This document shows, piece by piece, positions 43,897 through 55,892 of a stretch of 64,000 bases of DNA; position 1 is the stretch's first letter, and the number at the start of each line of letters is the position of its first letter. Both the position numbers and the translations under genes were made by a program. The stretch is from positions 128,225 through 192,224 of the forward strand of contig NW_012236506.1 in assembly GCF_000787575.1 (NCBI RefSeq), given 5' to 3'. Origin of the DNA: Acytostelium subglobosum LB1. Its lineage: Eukaryota > Evosea > Eumycetozoa > Acytosteliales > Acytosteliaceae. The notes beneath the pieces are model-generated. The model did no database searches. It saw nothing but the letters and a program-made list of their open reading frames with translations, and had not been told where the DNA came from.

Positions 43897-45762
43897 TCAT
43901 TCAATGATGCATCCCTTCTTCGTTGATGATGAATGTGCCATGGCCTGGCGCGTGGGCTTGATTGATCGTTGTTTTGTTCCATGAGTGATCGTTTGGTTGA
44001 GGTCCAAGAAGTATATGTATGATGGCAATGTGTGATTGAGTTGGAGATGTGTATCGCGATTCAGGATACAGAGTGCATGATCCTTGTTTAGACGTCTAAC
44101 AATACATTGGTGTGTGGTCACCAATGTCTGGTCTAGACCTGGACCTTGACTTCGATTTGTACCCTCATCATCGACAACATTCATGATAATATTCTCCAAC
44201 GATTGATTGTTGTCTCCTCTAGCAAGCTTGATGCACTCAATTCGAAGTTGATTCAAATTGATACCATCATAGTATATGGTCAAGGTCTTGACATGATGAG
44301 GAAGTGATGGTATCTCTCTAAGTTGTAGCATGCTCCTAAACACCAAGTATCCATTGGCAGCAGTTGCCAGTTTCTTCCGATTAGTGATGGACAATGATAG
44401 TGAGGTGAGTGATTGAGGTAGATCCATTGATGTATACTTGAAGCATAGTCCCAGCCTAAGATGTGTGAGTGACTCGGGTAGTAGTCCTGCCGTCAGAGGT
44501 TGATCAAACTGTAGACCAAAGGTCAGGCTTTGCAATGTGGTCGGTATCCAATGATCATTGATTATTGGAATATTGTAGCATTCACCAAACTCCAGAGTGA
44601 CAAGTGCCGGTGGCAACGTCTCAATCAACTGATTAAAGTTATTTCCCATCTTTAGATGTTTGATCGAGTCTGGCAACAATCCATTACCAATTGGCCTGTC
44701 ATAGTCATTGCCCAGCACCAATGTCTCGAGTGATGGTGGTAGTGCGCCATCAGTAAAGTCAGTGAAGCCACATCCCAGCTTCAATGATGTGAGCGAAAAT
44801 GGCACTGTTGCCGGCTTGATGCTCCAGCCATACTCTGAGTTGACCTCCAGCGACTCCAACATATTGGTGTATAATCTTGGCTGCCAGGGACTGTTGAATG
44901 TCACCAAGTGTCTGATGGTCGGCGGCAGGGTCTGGCTCAATGGCATGCCCTGTTGTCCATACAATGTCAGACTGGTGAGTGATTGAGGCACACCAGTGTT
45001 CAACTGATGCGTGTTCCTCTCGCCCAGAGTAAGATATATGAGTGAGTTTGGCAATGCCTCGGGCTGTATCATATGACTAAAGTTGTTGCCAAACCTCAGG
45101 CTCGTGATGGAGTTGGGTAATGCACCAGGCTCAATAAGTTGATCGAATTGGTTACCCAATGAAAGCGATGTGAGACCATCCGGAAGCACTCCAATGTCAA
45201 TAGGTAGGTTGTATGATTGACCAAGATTCAATAATCTTAAAGTCAATGGTAGTGTGTTGGGTGCCAAGACAAAGTTGAACGTGGACATTGTCAACATGAT
45301 GAGTGATGGCGGGAACAGGCCTGGCACGATATGTTGAGTTTGACCACCTCTGTACGTTAAGTGCTTAAGTGACAGTGGTAGTGCACCTGGTGTGATGGTA
45401 TTGCTAAACATATGGCCAAGCTCGAGACTCACCAGACAATCCGGGAGATCACCTTTGTGTATTGAATGATTGAATTGTTCATCCAACTTGAGATGAAGCA
45501 ATCGTGGAATTGATGGACATGGCAGATCACAAACATCTTTGCGTAATAAAACTTGATTGATATCCCATTGTAACAAACTGTTAATGACTGTCTTTATATA
45601 ACTATGTACTCTCTTGCATGTTAGACTCAAACTAACAATGTCAACAACTATCGTCAATGTCGTTGTTGTTGTCTCTGGTGATGATAATGATGGTGCATCA
45701 TCAAAATGTTTGAACAAATGATCAATGATTGATCTGATCAAGATAGTTGGAAGTGTATCCAT
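43897..45762 (-). CDS. FNIP-repeat F-box protein
   Basis: Single-exon gene. The start MDTLPTILIRSIIDHLFKHF (45762) leads into an F-box-like segment (ISLTCKRVHSYIKTVINSLL). Then come about fifteen FNIP repeats of about 22 residues with the pattern LP.sl..L.lG..fnqpI, for example LPDSIKHLKMGNNFNQLIE and LPESLTHLRLGLCFKYTS. FNIP repeats are leucine-rich-like and greatly expanded in dictyostelid genomes, often with an F-box, which suggests a substrate-binding arm of an SCF ubiquitin ligase. The C-terminal 130 residues leave the repeat and are unassigned. The open frame begins nine residues upstream with MRYIHTYSK; the internal Met is preferred because it starts the F-box. Confidence 0.87.
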   Translation of the reverse strand: MDTLPTILIRSIIDHLFKHFDDAPSLSSPETTTTTLTIVVDIVSLSLTCKRVHSYIKTVINSLLQWDINQVLLRKDVCDLPCPSIPRLLHLKLDEQFNHSIHKGDLPDCLVSLELGHMFSNTITPGALPLSLKHLTYRGGQTQHIVPGLFPPSLIMLTMSTFNFVLAPNTLPLTLRLLNLGQSYNLPIDIGVLPDGLTSLSLGNQFDQLIEPGALPNSITSLRFGNNFSHMIQPEALPNSLIYLTLGERNTHQLNTGVPQSLTSLTLYGQQGMPLSQTLPPTIRHLVTFNSPWQPRLYTNMLESLEVNSEYGWSIKPATVPFSLTSLKLGCGFTDFTDGALPPSLETLVLGNDYDRPIGNGLLPDSIKHLKMGNNFNQLIETLPPALVTLEFGECYNIPIINDHWIPTTLQSLTFGLQFDQPLTAGLLPESLTHLRLGLCFKYTSMDLPQSLTSLSLSITNRKKLATAANGYLVFRSMLQLREIPSLPHHVKTLTIYYDGINLNQLRIECIKLARGDNNQSLENIIMNVVDDEGTNRSQGPGLDQTLVTTHQCIVRRLNKDHALCILNRDTHLQLNHTLPSYIYFLDLNQTITHGTKQRSIKPTRQAMAHSSSTKKGCIIE

Positions 45763-46118
45763 CTTACTATATGTATGTATATATCTCAATAGATATATTA
45801 TCTCTAACTTTCATTGATGATGGGACGTCAAAAAGTTTAAATTGCGCGGTTAAATTATTTCGACTTTTGTCAACTTCATCACATCTTTCACTCTTTCTTC
45901 AACGTCATCATCTTCAAAGATAGACATAACTGTTACTTCTCTTATCGATCAATCAATCAATCAATCATTTGGGTATCTTCACTCTGCATTTCATTCAAAA
46001 AAGTCAATCAATCATTGATCATTCATTTGGATAACACGATAATTTCATTCACTCGATCATCCAATTGATCGATCATTCAAAGGTTGTCATCATCAAGAAC
46101 TTAGATAGTTAACATACA
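45763..46118. other. Intergenic promoter region
   Basis: About 350 bases between divergent genes, with TCAA repeats and an AT-rich block. No gene seen. Confidence 0.4.
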
Positions 46119-49100
46119 ATGTCCGATCGTGGTGTGGATGGAGCTGCTAATGGCCACTCCAATGGAACTGCATCACCATCGTCTTCACCATTCGTACCTC
46201 GACCAAGCACATATGATAGACGTCTTCGTAAACTGGAGGAAACTGCACTATATCTGACGGAACCACCTGACAAGCATCCAAATCATCAATCAAAGCCAAG
46301 GGATAGAGAGAAGAGCAAAGAGAAGGAGAAGGAGAAGGAGAGATTGAAAGAGAAAGAGAAAGAAAAGGAGAAAGAGAAAGAGAAGGAGAAGGAGAGAATG
46401 AGATTGAAAGAGAAAGAACAAGAGAGGGAGAAGGAGAAGGAGAAAGAGAAAGAGAAGGAGAGGGACCGTAAACCCAAGGCCAAGGAGAATAAGAAGTTTG
46501 TTCTTGTCGACAAGAACGTTAGACATGAGCTCGTAAGTATCATTCATTCATTGGATCATCCGATCATTTTCGCTCACTCATTCATTCAATAGAACTCTGC
46601 TGGACTGGTCAACAACGACTTTTGTTACTCATGCAAGGATGGAGGTGAGCTGCTATGTTGCGAGAACTGTGAGCTATCATTTCATCTACTATGTCTCAAT
46701 CCTCCCAATCCAAACGTGCCAGATGGCGACTGGTACTGCGCCACCTGCTCCGACAAATTGCATCCAAAGCCTAAGACTCGATATGGCAAGACCCTATTCT
46801 CGACACTCTTTAAACAACTTGATGCGACCAATCCCGAAGCTTTCAAGCTGCCACCTGGCACAAAGAGTATGCCTTGCGCGTGTCTCCATCTCACTGGAAT
46901 CATCCCACTAACCAATCAATCAACTTACTTAGCGCACAAGAAGAAGAAGAGCAAGCTCACTTTGTCATGTAGGATATGTGAGACTGATGACAATCAGAAG
47001 GATATTATGGAGTGCTATCATGAGCATTGTACATATACTGTGCACACGTATTGTGTAGAGCCACCTCTATTTGAGGTACCATATCAATGGGGCTGTCCCA
47101 ATCATCCAGTTGATCGTGACAATGAAGATGTGGCAGAGGACTCAATGATGGACGACATAAGTCCAACTGGAGCATCATCGTCAAACAACGCAGCAGCGGG
47201 CAGGTTCACCGACAAGTTCCTCCTCGACTTCTCAAATCCTCAATCATCCTCCTCATCACACAGACCAAACAACAAGGTCCCATCCGAGCCATTCTACGAG
47301 GACATCTTTGGCAATGTATGTTGTTGGAGCGACTCATTCATGGCCTGTACTAACCCAATCCTTCCCGCCTGGATCACGCATCACCAGAACCTTTCAATGA
47401 AGGACTATTACAACAGACAGCTTGTTAAGGATCTGTTTGGGGACCAGGCCATTCCACAAAGTCGGCCCAGCGCAACAACAAACAACAACAAAGCCAGCTC
47501 ATCATCACGACAACACAACAATAGTAGGAATAACAACAATAGGAGCAACAACAACAATAACAATAACAACAACAACAATGACCCTGGCGACGAGCAACAA
47601 CAACATCTTGATAGGATTGAACAGATGTTACAAGAACAGAGGAGACTATCATTGGCTGCAATGGTATGATTGATTAAGTTGATTGATCAGGGATGATTAA
47701 CTAACACACACATTGTATTAGCCATCAGAGTTTGGAATCGATCCAATGGACTTGGCAGCACAACCTTTGGACAATTGCAATGCATTCATGCTGTCATCAC
47801 TCTCCCCACTGTTCACTCAGTTCCTTGCTTGGCAACGACTAATGCAACTCAACTCACAGATATTCAAACTGCGTGCAGAGCATCGTGCAAAGACCAACAA
47901 CACTGGCAACAACAACAATGTCAACAACGAGGATGATTACAACAACAACCATACCAATCAATCATCACCATCACCACAATCTGATATCAACCAAGCCAAT
48001 CATGTGGCTGAACAGATTGAGCAATACAAGGCGAGGAGCATTGATGAGCAACTGTCGCCACAAGAGTTGCTGCGACAGAAGAAGCACCAGCAACTGCTTG
48101 ATCAACAGGAACAACGACGTCTGCACAAGGAGCAGCTCAGACTCCAACAGCTGCAGGAGCAACAAGAACAACTGTTGCTGATGGAGCAGATGAAGCAACA
48201 GCCTCACATGCTCACCAGGAAGAGGACGATACACACCACAGATGGACCCAATGGATCAGACGGAGGCAGCAACAACAAGGCACCAACGACATCGACACGG
48301 TCAAGACATTCATTGCCAACTAGGAGGAGCACATTGGAGTCAAGACATCAATCGGATAAACATGATCCCGAGAATGATTTCCTCGATAGCATGCGATTGG
48401 ACAATCAATCGCCACCAATGTTGCCAAGTCCATTGATCCCTGCGACGACAACAACATCCACGACCACTACCTCGACGACCAACAGCACCCCTGCACCCAT
48501 GGACACAACGATAGAGGCTCCCCCAGTACCATCGCTATCCCCAATACCATCGCCAACACCGACAACAACTACAGCAGCAACAACAGCAGCAGCAACAGCG
48601 GATGTCTCACAGACAAGCACTGAGAAACCTATGGCGATTGCGGACCAAACAAACACGACAACAACAACATCAACGTCAGAACGACACACTAAATCACCGA
48701 GCCCCAAGAAGGCAACCTCTCCATCCAAATCCAAGAACAAGTCATCACCATCAAAGTCGAGCGCACCAGTGATATCCCCATCCAAGACTGTCGCTCCATC
48801 ACCTCTACCCCCACCACAAGCTGCCGAAGCATCACAGCCAAGTGTACCAGCAGTCGCAACTGCCGCCACAACTTCATCAACATCATCGCAAGCTCAGCCT
48901 GTCGCATCCACTGTCGTATCAAGCACTAATGCGCCAGCAAAGCCCCGCACATCATCAACATCAGCGACCACCTCTCAACAACCAACATCCACTGGCGGCA
49001 GTGCACCAGCAGTCGCCACCATTCCAGCTACACAAACAACACAACAACCGGCCACCGCATCGTCATCAACAACAACAACACAACCTACACAACCTACACA

Positions 49101-49806
49101 ACCTATACAACCAACAGCAAAGGCACCTTCACCATCATCATCATCAACATCATCAACACAACCCATCTCTTCAGTATCAGCATCGTCACAAACAAAAACA
49201 CAACCACAACAACAACCAGCCGCCACCATTCCATCATCACAACCAACATCATCTTCATCAGACGCAACATCACCAAAGCCAGCGCTCCGACTCAAGATCC
49301 AGTCACCCAACAAATCGCCACAATCATCCGCGGCCAATGTGCTGGAACAGCCCCAAGCTGGTGGACAAGATCAATCAAACGAGACAGATCTGCCACCACT
49401 AGGCGATGTCAAGGTTTACGATGCACCGATTGCCGAGGTCCTCATCGCAGGTATGTACAATGACAACTATCATTCAATCAATCAATCATACTCACGTTCA
49501 ATCAATCAATCAGAACTTGATCAACGTGTACCTATTAAGACCAACAGGGCACTGATTGGAAGATTGACAAAGAAGAGTGATAAGGGTGTGGACATTAACC
49601 TGCCTTCAAGGTTCGTGTCGAGGACTCATTCTTACATCTTATACAATGAGGATACGAACGAGTTCAGCTTGACCAACATTGGACGCAACAAGATCTATAT
49701 GATCAATGGACAGAAGTGTGTACTGGCCACACCAGTGCCAATCAAGACTGACGACTCTATCCGTATTGGTGATTACACGTTGAAGTTTCTGTCGCTGGTC
49801 GACTGA
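46119..49806 (+). CDS. PHD-PHD-FHA chromatin protein, PHF12-like
   Basis: Four exons (46119-46532, about 46592-47666, 47723-49451, about 49513-49806). A Lys/Glu repeat of about 65 residues (KEKEKEK runs) follows the Ser-rich start. PHD finger 1 is [20 protein letters not shown] with [20 protein letters not shown] and CATC. A second, extended PHD zinc module follows: [20 protein letters not shown] and [21 protein letters not shown] long Gln/Thr/Ser/Pro-rich region with [10 protein letters not shown] coiled coil comes next. The C-terminal FHA domain has the key GRLTKKSD and [14 protein letters not shown] motifs with [19 protein letters not shown] plus C-terminal FHA is the layout of PHF12 (Pf1), a subunit of the Sin3B/Rpd3S histone deacetylase complex with Rco1 as yeast relative. 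Confidence 0.85.
46299..46480 (+). repeat. Purine-rich GAGAAA/GAGAAG tandem tract in coding exon
   Basis: Tandem GAGAAG/GAGAAA/AAAGAG units encode the Lys/Glu run of the PHF12-like protein. The purine-only strand is the sense strand for about 180 bases. Confidence 0.85.
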
Positions 49807-50197
49807 CTTGGCGGATGATCACAACGATAACAACATCAACAATACATCATGACGTTGTTCGGTTAAAACAAATTCGTAATGCATTGTTACATAAACGCGT
49901 CGGTCCAAAAGATATTTTGGATACTTTTGGGTCCCATCCCAGCTTAAGATGGGCGAGCTTTAAACTCGTGACACCACCCCACACGCAAATGTTGTTGTAT
50001 TCTCGTTTGATTGGGCCTGGGACTCTAAGCCCATGTTGTTTTTTGCATCGTTTGATCGAAGGTGTCCAGCCAATGTTTGATTCGTGTCCATTGAGTAACC
50101 AATCTATCAATCTATCCTACACAACATAGTTAAAAGATATCTAGATATTAGTTAAAACAGATAAAGTTAAAGATAAAGAGATATATAGATATATAAT
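49807..50197. other. Intergenic segment with four tandem hairpins
   Basis: Between the PHF12-like and MFS genes. Perfect stems lie at 49905-49920 (CCAAAA/TTTTGG), 49933-49953 (CCCATC/GATGGG), 49954-49968 (CGAG/CTCG) and 50012-50033 (TGGGC/GCCCA), followed by TTGTTTTTT. Open frames exist on both strands but match no family. It could be a structured RNA or a fragment of a repeat. Confidence 0.4.
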
Positions 50198-52304
50198 ATG
50201 TCATCTTTATCTAATTCATCGTCGACGACGACGACTATGACTATGACAACGTTTGTGGACGAGGCAGATGATAACTATAACTATGAAGGTGATGCCGATG
50301 GACTCATCCCATTAAAGGATCACGATGAAGAACAAGAAGACATAATGGATAACATATCAGAGAATAGTGATAATGATGGTGGAGGTGGACATGGAGAAGG
50401 CGGTGGAGGTGGAGGTGGCGGTATAGGTTTGGAAGAGATAGATATAAGAGATGTAAACTCTACTAGTGATGATGGATTTAACAAGCCATCAACACCATTG
50501 CCTAAACTAAAGATATTCTCCATCTTCATCGTCATCCTCTGTGATGCCATCAACGCACAATCAATCTACCCATACGTTAACTTCTTGGTGGAAGACTTCC
50601 ACCTAACATCAAATGACAAGACACTCGGGTATGTATATTGGATTGATCAGTCTTGGAACTATTCCATCCATCTAACACCCCTCCCCAACACTCCCCATCC
50701 CCAATTCCAGATATTACGTTGGATTCTTGGCGTCATCATATTACTCATCACAGTTGTTCTCATCATTCTTCTGGGGATGGTTCTCAAATTATAAAGGTAG
50801 GAGACCTTCCGTCATTTGTGGCCTGCTCGGATCTATGATGTGTATGTTCTTCTTTGGCTTCTCACGTAGTTATGGAATGGCAATCACCTTCAGATTCCTA
50901 GCAGGATTGTTGAATGGTAATATTGCCGTTGCCAAGACAATGTTGGGAGAGATAACCGATTCATCCAACCAGGCGCGAGCATTCTCATTCATTGGACTAT
51001 CATGGAGTATTGGTGGAATATGTGCGCCACTAATCGGTGGCATGGCGTCCAATGTGTGCAAGCAGTATCCAACACATATTAGCTCGCCATCCAACCTGCT
51101 GTGCAAGTTCCCCTACCTGTTGCCAAACCTCATATGTATCTTCTTCTCGATCATTGGCTTCCTCCTCACATTCTTCTATTTGAGCGAGTCCAAGACATTC
51201 ACGCTAAAGTCTGCCGCGCCAGGCAAGCGACCTACCACCCCCAAGACATTGATCATGTCACTGCTCCAGAAGATCAAGAACCTCAGCTCACAGACCAAGC
51301 GCAGGTTCCAATTGCTCGCAACATCTGTCAACAGAGGTGGAGACAGCAACAACAATGTCGAAACAGACTACAATGGCGGTGGACAAGAAGGCGAGTCCGA
51401 TGCAACAGGTATAGTGTTGGTATCAATGAAGACGATTGATGTTGTCGCCGACGACAATGTTGATCTGGTCTCCAATCAGATTGTGATCGAGCAGGATGAG
51501 GTGGATGCTGATAATGGTGACGACGCCAACAGTGATCAACCTCGCTCGGTCAAACAGTTGCTAAAGGACAGGGAGGTGATGATGTCCTGTATATTCTACG
51601 CGGTCATTGGCTTCCACTTCACCATTTTTGAAGAAGGCTTTGGTGTATGGAGTCCAATCACGCGAACAATCGATCCAATCACAGGCTTGCCCACCGGTGG
51701 CGGCTATGGATTCACTTCTCGAGACATCGGAATACTCCAGAGCACGGCTGGCATCTTTGCGCTGTTCATCCAGTCGTTTGTGTTCCCGCCATTGGTCAAT
51801 CGCATCGGTCTGGTCAAGTCATATCGCCTGGCATTCTTCATGGTGTTGCCCGCCTGGATCTTCCTTCCCGAGCTGTCACGATTCACTATCACTCAGCCTG
51901 GCCAGCCGGTGCCACATCCTCCTCTATTCTGGGTGCTACTATTCCCCGTGTACCTATGCCAATCGTTTGGTAGCGAGTTTGGCTACATCTCAATCATTGT
52001 AATGATAAGCAACTCTGCGCTGCCCAAGGACATGGCCATCGTCAACTCGATAGGCATGTTCTTGGTGTCGATCTCGCGAACAGTCGGTCCCATCATTGGC
52101 TCATCTTTGATGGCGCTGACGGTCAGTCACAACATGCCCTACCCATTCGACTATCACTTCTTCTTTGTGATGCTCACATTGTTTGCCGTGGTGCTCATCG
52201 TCTCTTCCTTCTTCCTGTCGCCATCACTCAATCATCCCAAGATGCCACCACGCAACGCCAACAACAAGATCAAGACAGAGCAACAATCACAAGTAGTCCA
52301 CTGA
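50198..52304 (+). CDS. MFS transporter, ZIFL/TetA-like
   Basis: Two exons joined at KTLG|YYVGFLASS (donor about 50630, acceptor about 50710). An acidic, Gly-rich N-terminal tail of about 90 residues precedes TM1 (IFSIFIVILCDAINAQSIYP). The MFS motif A region is WGWFSNYKGRRPSVICGLLG between TM2 and TM3, and motif C-like GLSWSIGGICAPLIGGMAS is in TM5. The central cytosolic loop is long and acidic (residues about 330-420). The second half has six more helices, ending AVVLIVSSFFLSPSL. The Cys in TM1 and the WG.fsd..GRRP loop resemble the zinc-induced facilitator-like group and related vacuolar or plasma-membrane efflux carriers. The substrate is not readable. The protein is about 610 residues. 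Confidence 0.85.
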
Positions 52305-52448
52305 TTGATTGGTCAAAAGGTTGGGAATCATTCCATGACTGTCCCTATTTATTACAATAATAATATATATAATGTCTCGCTCATCACTTGTCCTGTCCTT
52401 GGGTCGGCGGTCAGTCGTTCGGTTGTTTGTTTGTTCGTTCTTTAACAT

Positions 52449-54932
52449 TTAGTTGGCAGGTGATGATGGTGCTGCAGCTGTAGCTGAGCCACTGCCAGAC
52501 TCGGTAGTAGTCGTTGTTGATTCGTTGATTGTTGCTGATGTGGCTGCAACGGTTGACTCCACAACGGTGGCCGACTCGGTCTCTCCGGTCAGCTCAGCCC
52601 AGGTGGTCTTCTCACTGAATGGACGTGGTCCAAGCAGCTCTCTCATGTCATCGCGGAGCAAGACCTCCTTCTCCAGGAGTACAGCGGCAACCTTTAGTAG
52701 CTCGTCCTTCTTGCTGGTAAGAAGCTCGTAAGTCCTGTCGTAAGCCTCCACCACGATCTTTCTAATCTCCTCATCGATCAATCTTGATGTTGCCTGACTG
52801 TATGGCTTCTGCACTGTGATCTCGCCATTGTTCTCCTTCTTGAACGACATGAAGCCCAGTCGCTCGTTCATGCCATAGTGAACCACCTGGGAAGAGGCGA
52901 TCTTGGTTACCTTCTCCAAGTCATCTTGAGCGCCAGTCGAGATACGGCCAAAGATGATGGACTCGGCCACACGACCACCGAGAGTGACACAGATACGATC
53001 GATCAACTGCTCCTTGGTGTAAAGGTACTGGTCCTTGGGCTGGTACTGGGCAAAGCCAAGGGTGCCAGTGCCGCGTGGCACGATTGACACCTTGAGCAAT
53101 GGGTCAGTGTGCTCGAGGTACCATCCGGCGATGGCGTGACCGGCCTCGTGGTGCGCAACAATGTTCCTCTCGTTTGGTGAGAGAACACGGCTCTTGCGCT
53201 CGAGTCCAACCAGCACACGCTCAATCGCCTCCTCAAAATGCTTGAAGTTTGCGGTCAATGAGTTCTTTCTTGCGGCCACGAGGGCGCCCTCATTGCACAC
53301 GTTGGCAATGTCTGCACCAGAGAAGCCTGGTGTCAGGGTAGCCAGCTTCTTGGCAATGTCCTCAAGCTCGCCATCCAACTTGATGTTCTTGAGATGCACC
53401 AGGAAGATGTCCTTGCGTCCCTTGATGTCTGGTGCGCCAACGTAGATCTGTCTGTCGAAACGACCTGGTCTGAGAAGTGCTGGATCCAACACATCTGGTC
53501 TGTTGGTGCCGGCAAAGACGATGACGCCCTCTGTAGTGCCAAAGCCGTCCATCTCCACCAACATCTGGTTCAAGGTGTTCTCACGCTCGTCGTTCTGGAA
53601 GCCGCCCTTTGATCGCGCGCGTCCCACTGCATCAATCTCATCGATGAACACAATGCATGGGGCATTTTCGCGGGCCTCCTTGAACAGGTCTCGCACACGT
53701 GATGGTCCAACTCCAACAAACATCTCGATAAAGTCTGAGCCAGAGATGGAGAAGAAGGGCACGCCAGACTCACCGGCTGTGGCCTTGGCCAGCAACGTCT
53801 TTCCTGTGCCGGGTGGACCGACGAGGATGGCACCTTTGGGGATCTTGGCGCCCAGACGCTTGTACTTGTCTGGGTTCTTCAAGAAGGTGACAAACTCCAT
53901 AATCTCCTCCTTGGCCTCGTCCATGCCTGCCACGTCCTTGAATGATGTTGTGGACTTGCCGCGCGTGACCTTGGACGATTTCTTGGAGAACAAGCTGGCG
54001 GTGCCCTTGCCAATGACGCCACCCAAGTTCCTGGTGAAGTAGAAGATGACACCGACAAAGATCAGGGTGGGCAGGACGTTGAGCGCCTCCTGGAACACGC
54101 GGTTCTCGGGTGGGAACTCTGCAAATACCTGGTCGCCCATCTCAATGCCCAGCTCCGCCTGGGACTGCTGAAGTCTGCGCTGGAAGTCGTCGGGGTTGGG
54201 CACGTTGATCTTGTAGCCCTTGGGTCCCTCGCTTGTCGTGATCCTAATATACGCCACACCATCCGAGATGCGAACCTTTGTCACCTTGCCCAATGGAAGT
54301 ATCTCAGAACTGAACGTATGATAATCAGTGAATGCCTCCTCCTGGTTCATCTTCCAACTGATATAAGCGAACATTCCAGTGAACACTGCAGTCGATGCCA
54401 CTGTTGTTGTTTGATTCATTGATCATCAGTTAGTATTTGAGTGCACTCAATCATGATCAATGTGATATAACATACAGAATGTGTTCTTGATGACTTTGAA
54501 GAATAATGGATCTTCCTTCTTTTGTTTGTTCTTCTTGTCCTTGTCATTGTCGTTGTCATTGTCGTCTTCGTCCTTGTCATTTTTCGAGTCGTCCTCTTTC
54601 TTGCTCTGCTTCTTATCTTTGTTCTTGTTATCATTCTCATTCATATTACCTCCACTGAATGGATTAGTAAAGAAGTATCTTTTGTTATTTAATTGACTGT
54701 ATAATGTTGATTGTGATTGTGATGGTGATGTTGTTGATGAGGTAAATGTAGTTGTTGATGATATTGTTGTAAATTTATGTGACTGTATATTATTATTATT
54801 ATTGGATTGTCCTGTTAGAGTAGTCGCACTGACACTTCCATAAGGATATAATCTGTTGTTGATTCGACTTCCTGCAGTCATTCTGCTGAGAAGTGAGCCA
54901 GTGACCTTGCTCCTCAGTAGTGATGATGACAT
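52449..54932 (-). CDS. Mitochondrial m-AAA protease subunit (FtsH/AFG3L2-like)
   Basis: Two exons joined at [15 protein letters not shown] (intron about 54420-54477). The N-terminus [20 protein letters not shown] is basic and Ser-rich, fitting a mitochondrial presequence, and is followed by a charged Lys/Asp linker. Two membrane segments flank an intermembrane domain ([16 protein letters not shown] and [19 protein letters not shown]). The AAA module has Walker [15 protein letters not shown], Walker [10 protein letters not shown] and the second region of homology [18 protein letters not shown]. The zinc protease motif is [10 protein letters not shown]. The family is hexameric and degrades misfolded inner-membrane proteins and processes others from the matrix side. 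The motif set favours AFG3L2/Yta12 over the one-helix i-AAA (Yme1) type. Confidence 0.93.
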
Positions 54933-55892
54933 CTTATCTGTATATTATATGTATTATGTATGTATCTGTATCTGTATATGTTAACACAACAATGATGTGC
55001 CCAATCAATCATGTAGGTCGTTCGAGTCTAAAGTCGAATCAAACAAAAGATTCATTGTCATCTGAAAAAACAATTGAATTAGTCACTTTTTGCAGATTTC
55101 ATTGAGAAACAGGTAATGATGATGAGTTGTTGTTTGGAAGCCACACTCTTGTTGACTTTGCAAAGTTCTATTATCCATCATCATACTGTCAACAACACAC
55201 AAACTACACAACAGATAAAATATAATTATAATCATAGGTTGTTTGATCATCACTATGATCGATCAACTTTAATAATTAATGATAATGATGATGATGGACA
55301 ATTAAGATGATTCATTCAGACTGGGCTTTAATTCATCGAATGGTGAGAGACTGGACTAGTCTGTGGTGAGAGACATCGAGTAACCATTGTAGCGCCAACA
55401 GATCTATTTACTTCCAAAAGGTTCGACTGATACGTATCAGACTCATTCCTTCACTCTCTCACTCACTCACTCGTTCATAAGCTTATGAGCTCCATCCATT
55501 GACGTCCATGGAATGAAAGGAGTGAGTGAGTGGGTGACATCATCCTGGTCAATACACCCATACACACACTTCTATTCAAACACACACAATGAGAGACAAC
55601 AAACACAAACACAAACACAAATAACCCGAATGACATCTTTAAAAGGTCGACTTCTGTACTCGGTGAGTGCACTTCATTAGTTAAGCCCTTTGCACTCGTT
55701 TATTCTTGGACACACATACACACTGACTTGGTCATACACACATACACAGATACATATTCATAGCTTTAATAATAATATCTAAGACCTGGTCTCTCTCGTC
55801 TAGAAATCTGGTATCCCTCAAACCTTTTATTGTAATATAGTTAAACATTTATTATTATTATTATTACTTATATATATATTAGAAATAGAGAG
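54933..55892. other. Intergenic region between divergent genes
   Basis: Mostly TCA and CA microsatellites and AT-rich DNA. It includes a GATACGTATC palindrome near 55430 and a CACAAACACAAACA tract near 55600. No gene seen; the small open frames lack domain character. Confidence 0.4.

Noticed and set aside
55414-55440. Another box-B-like GGTTCGACTG
   Set aside because: No acceptor stem or box A upstream; GATACGTATC palindrome explains the local symmetry.
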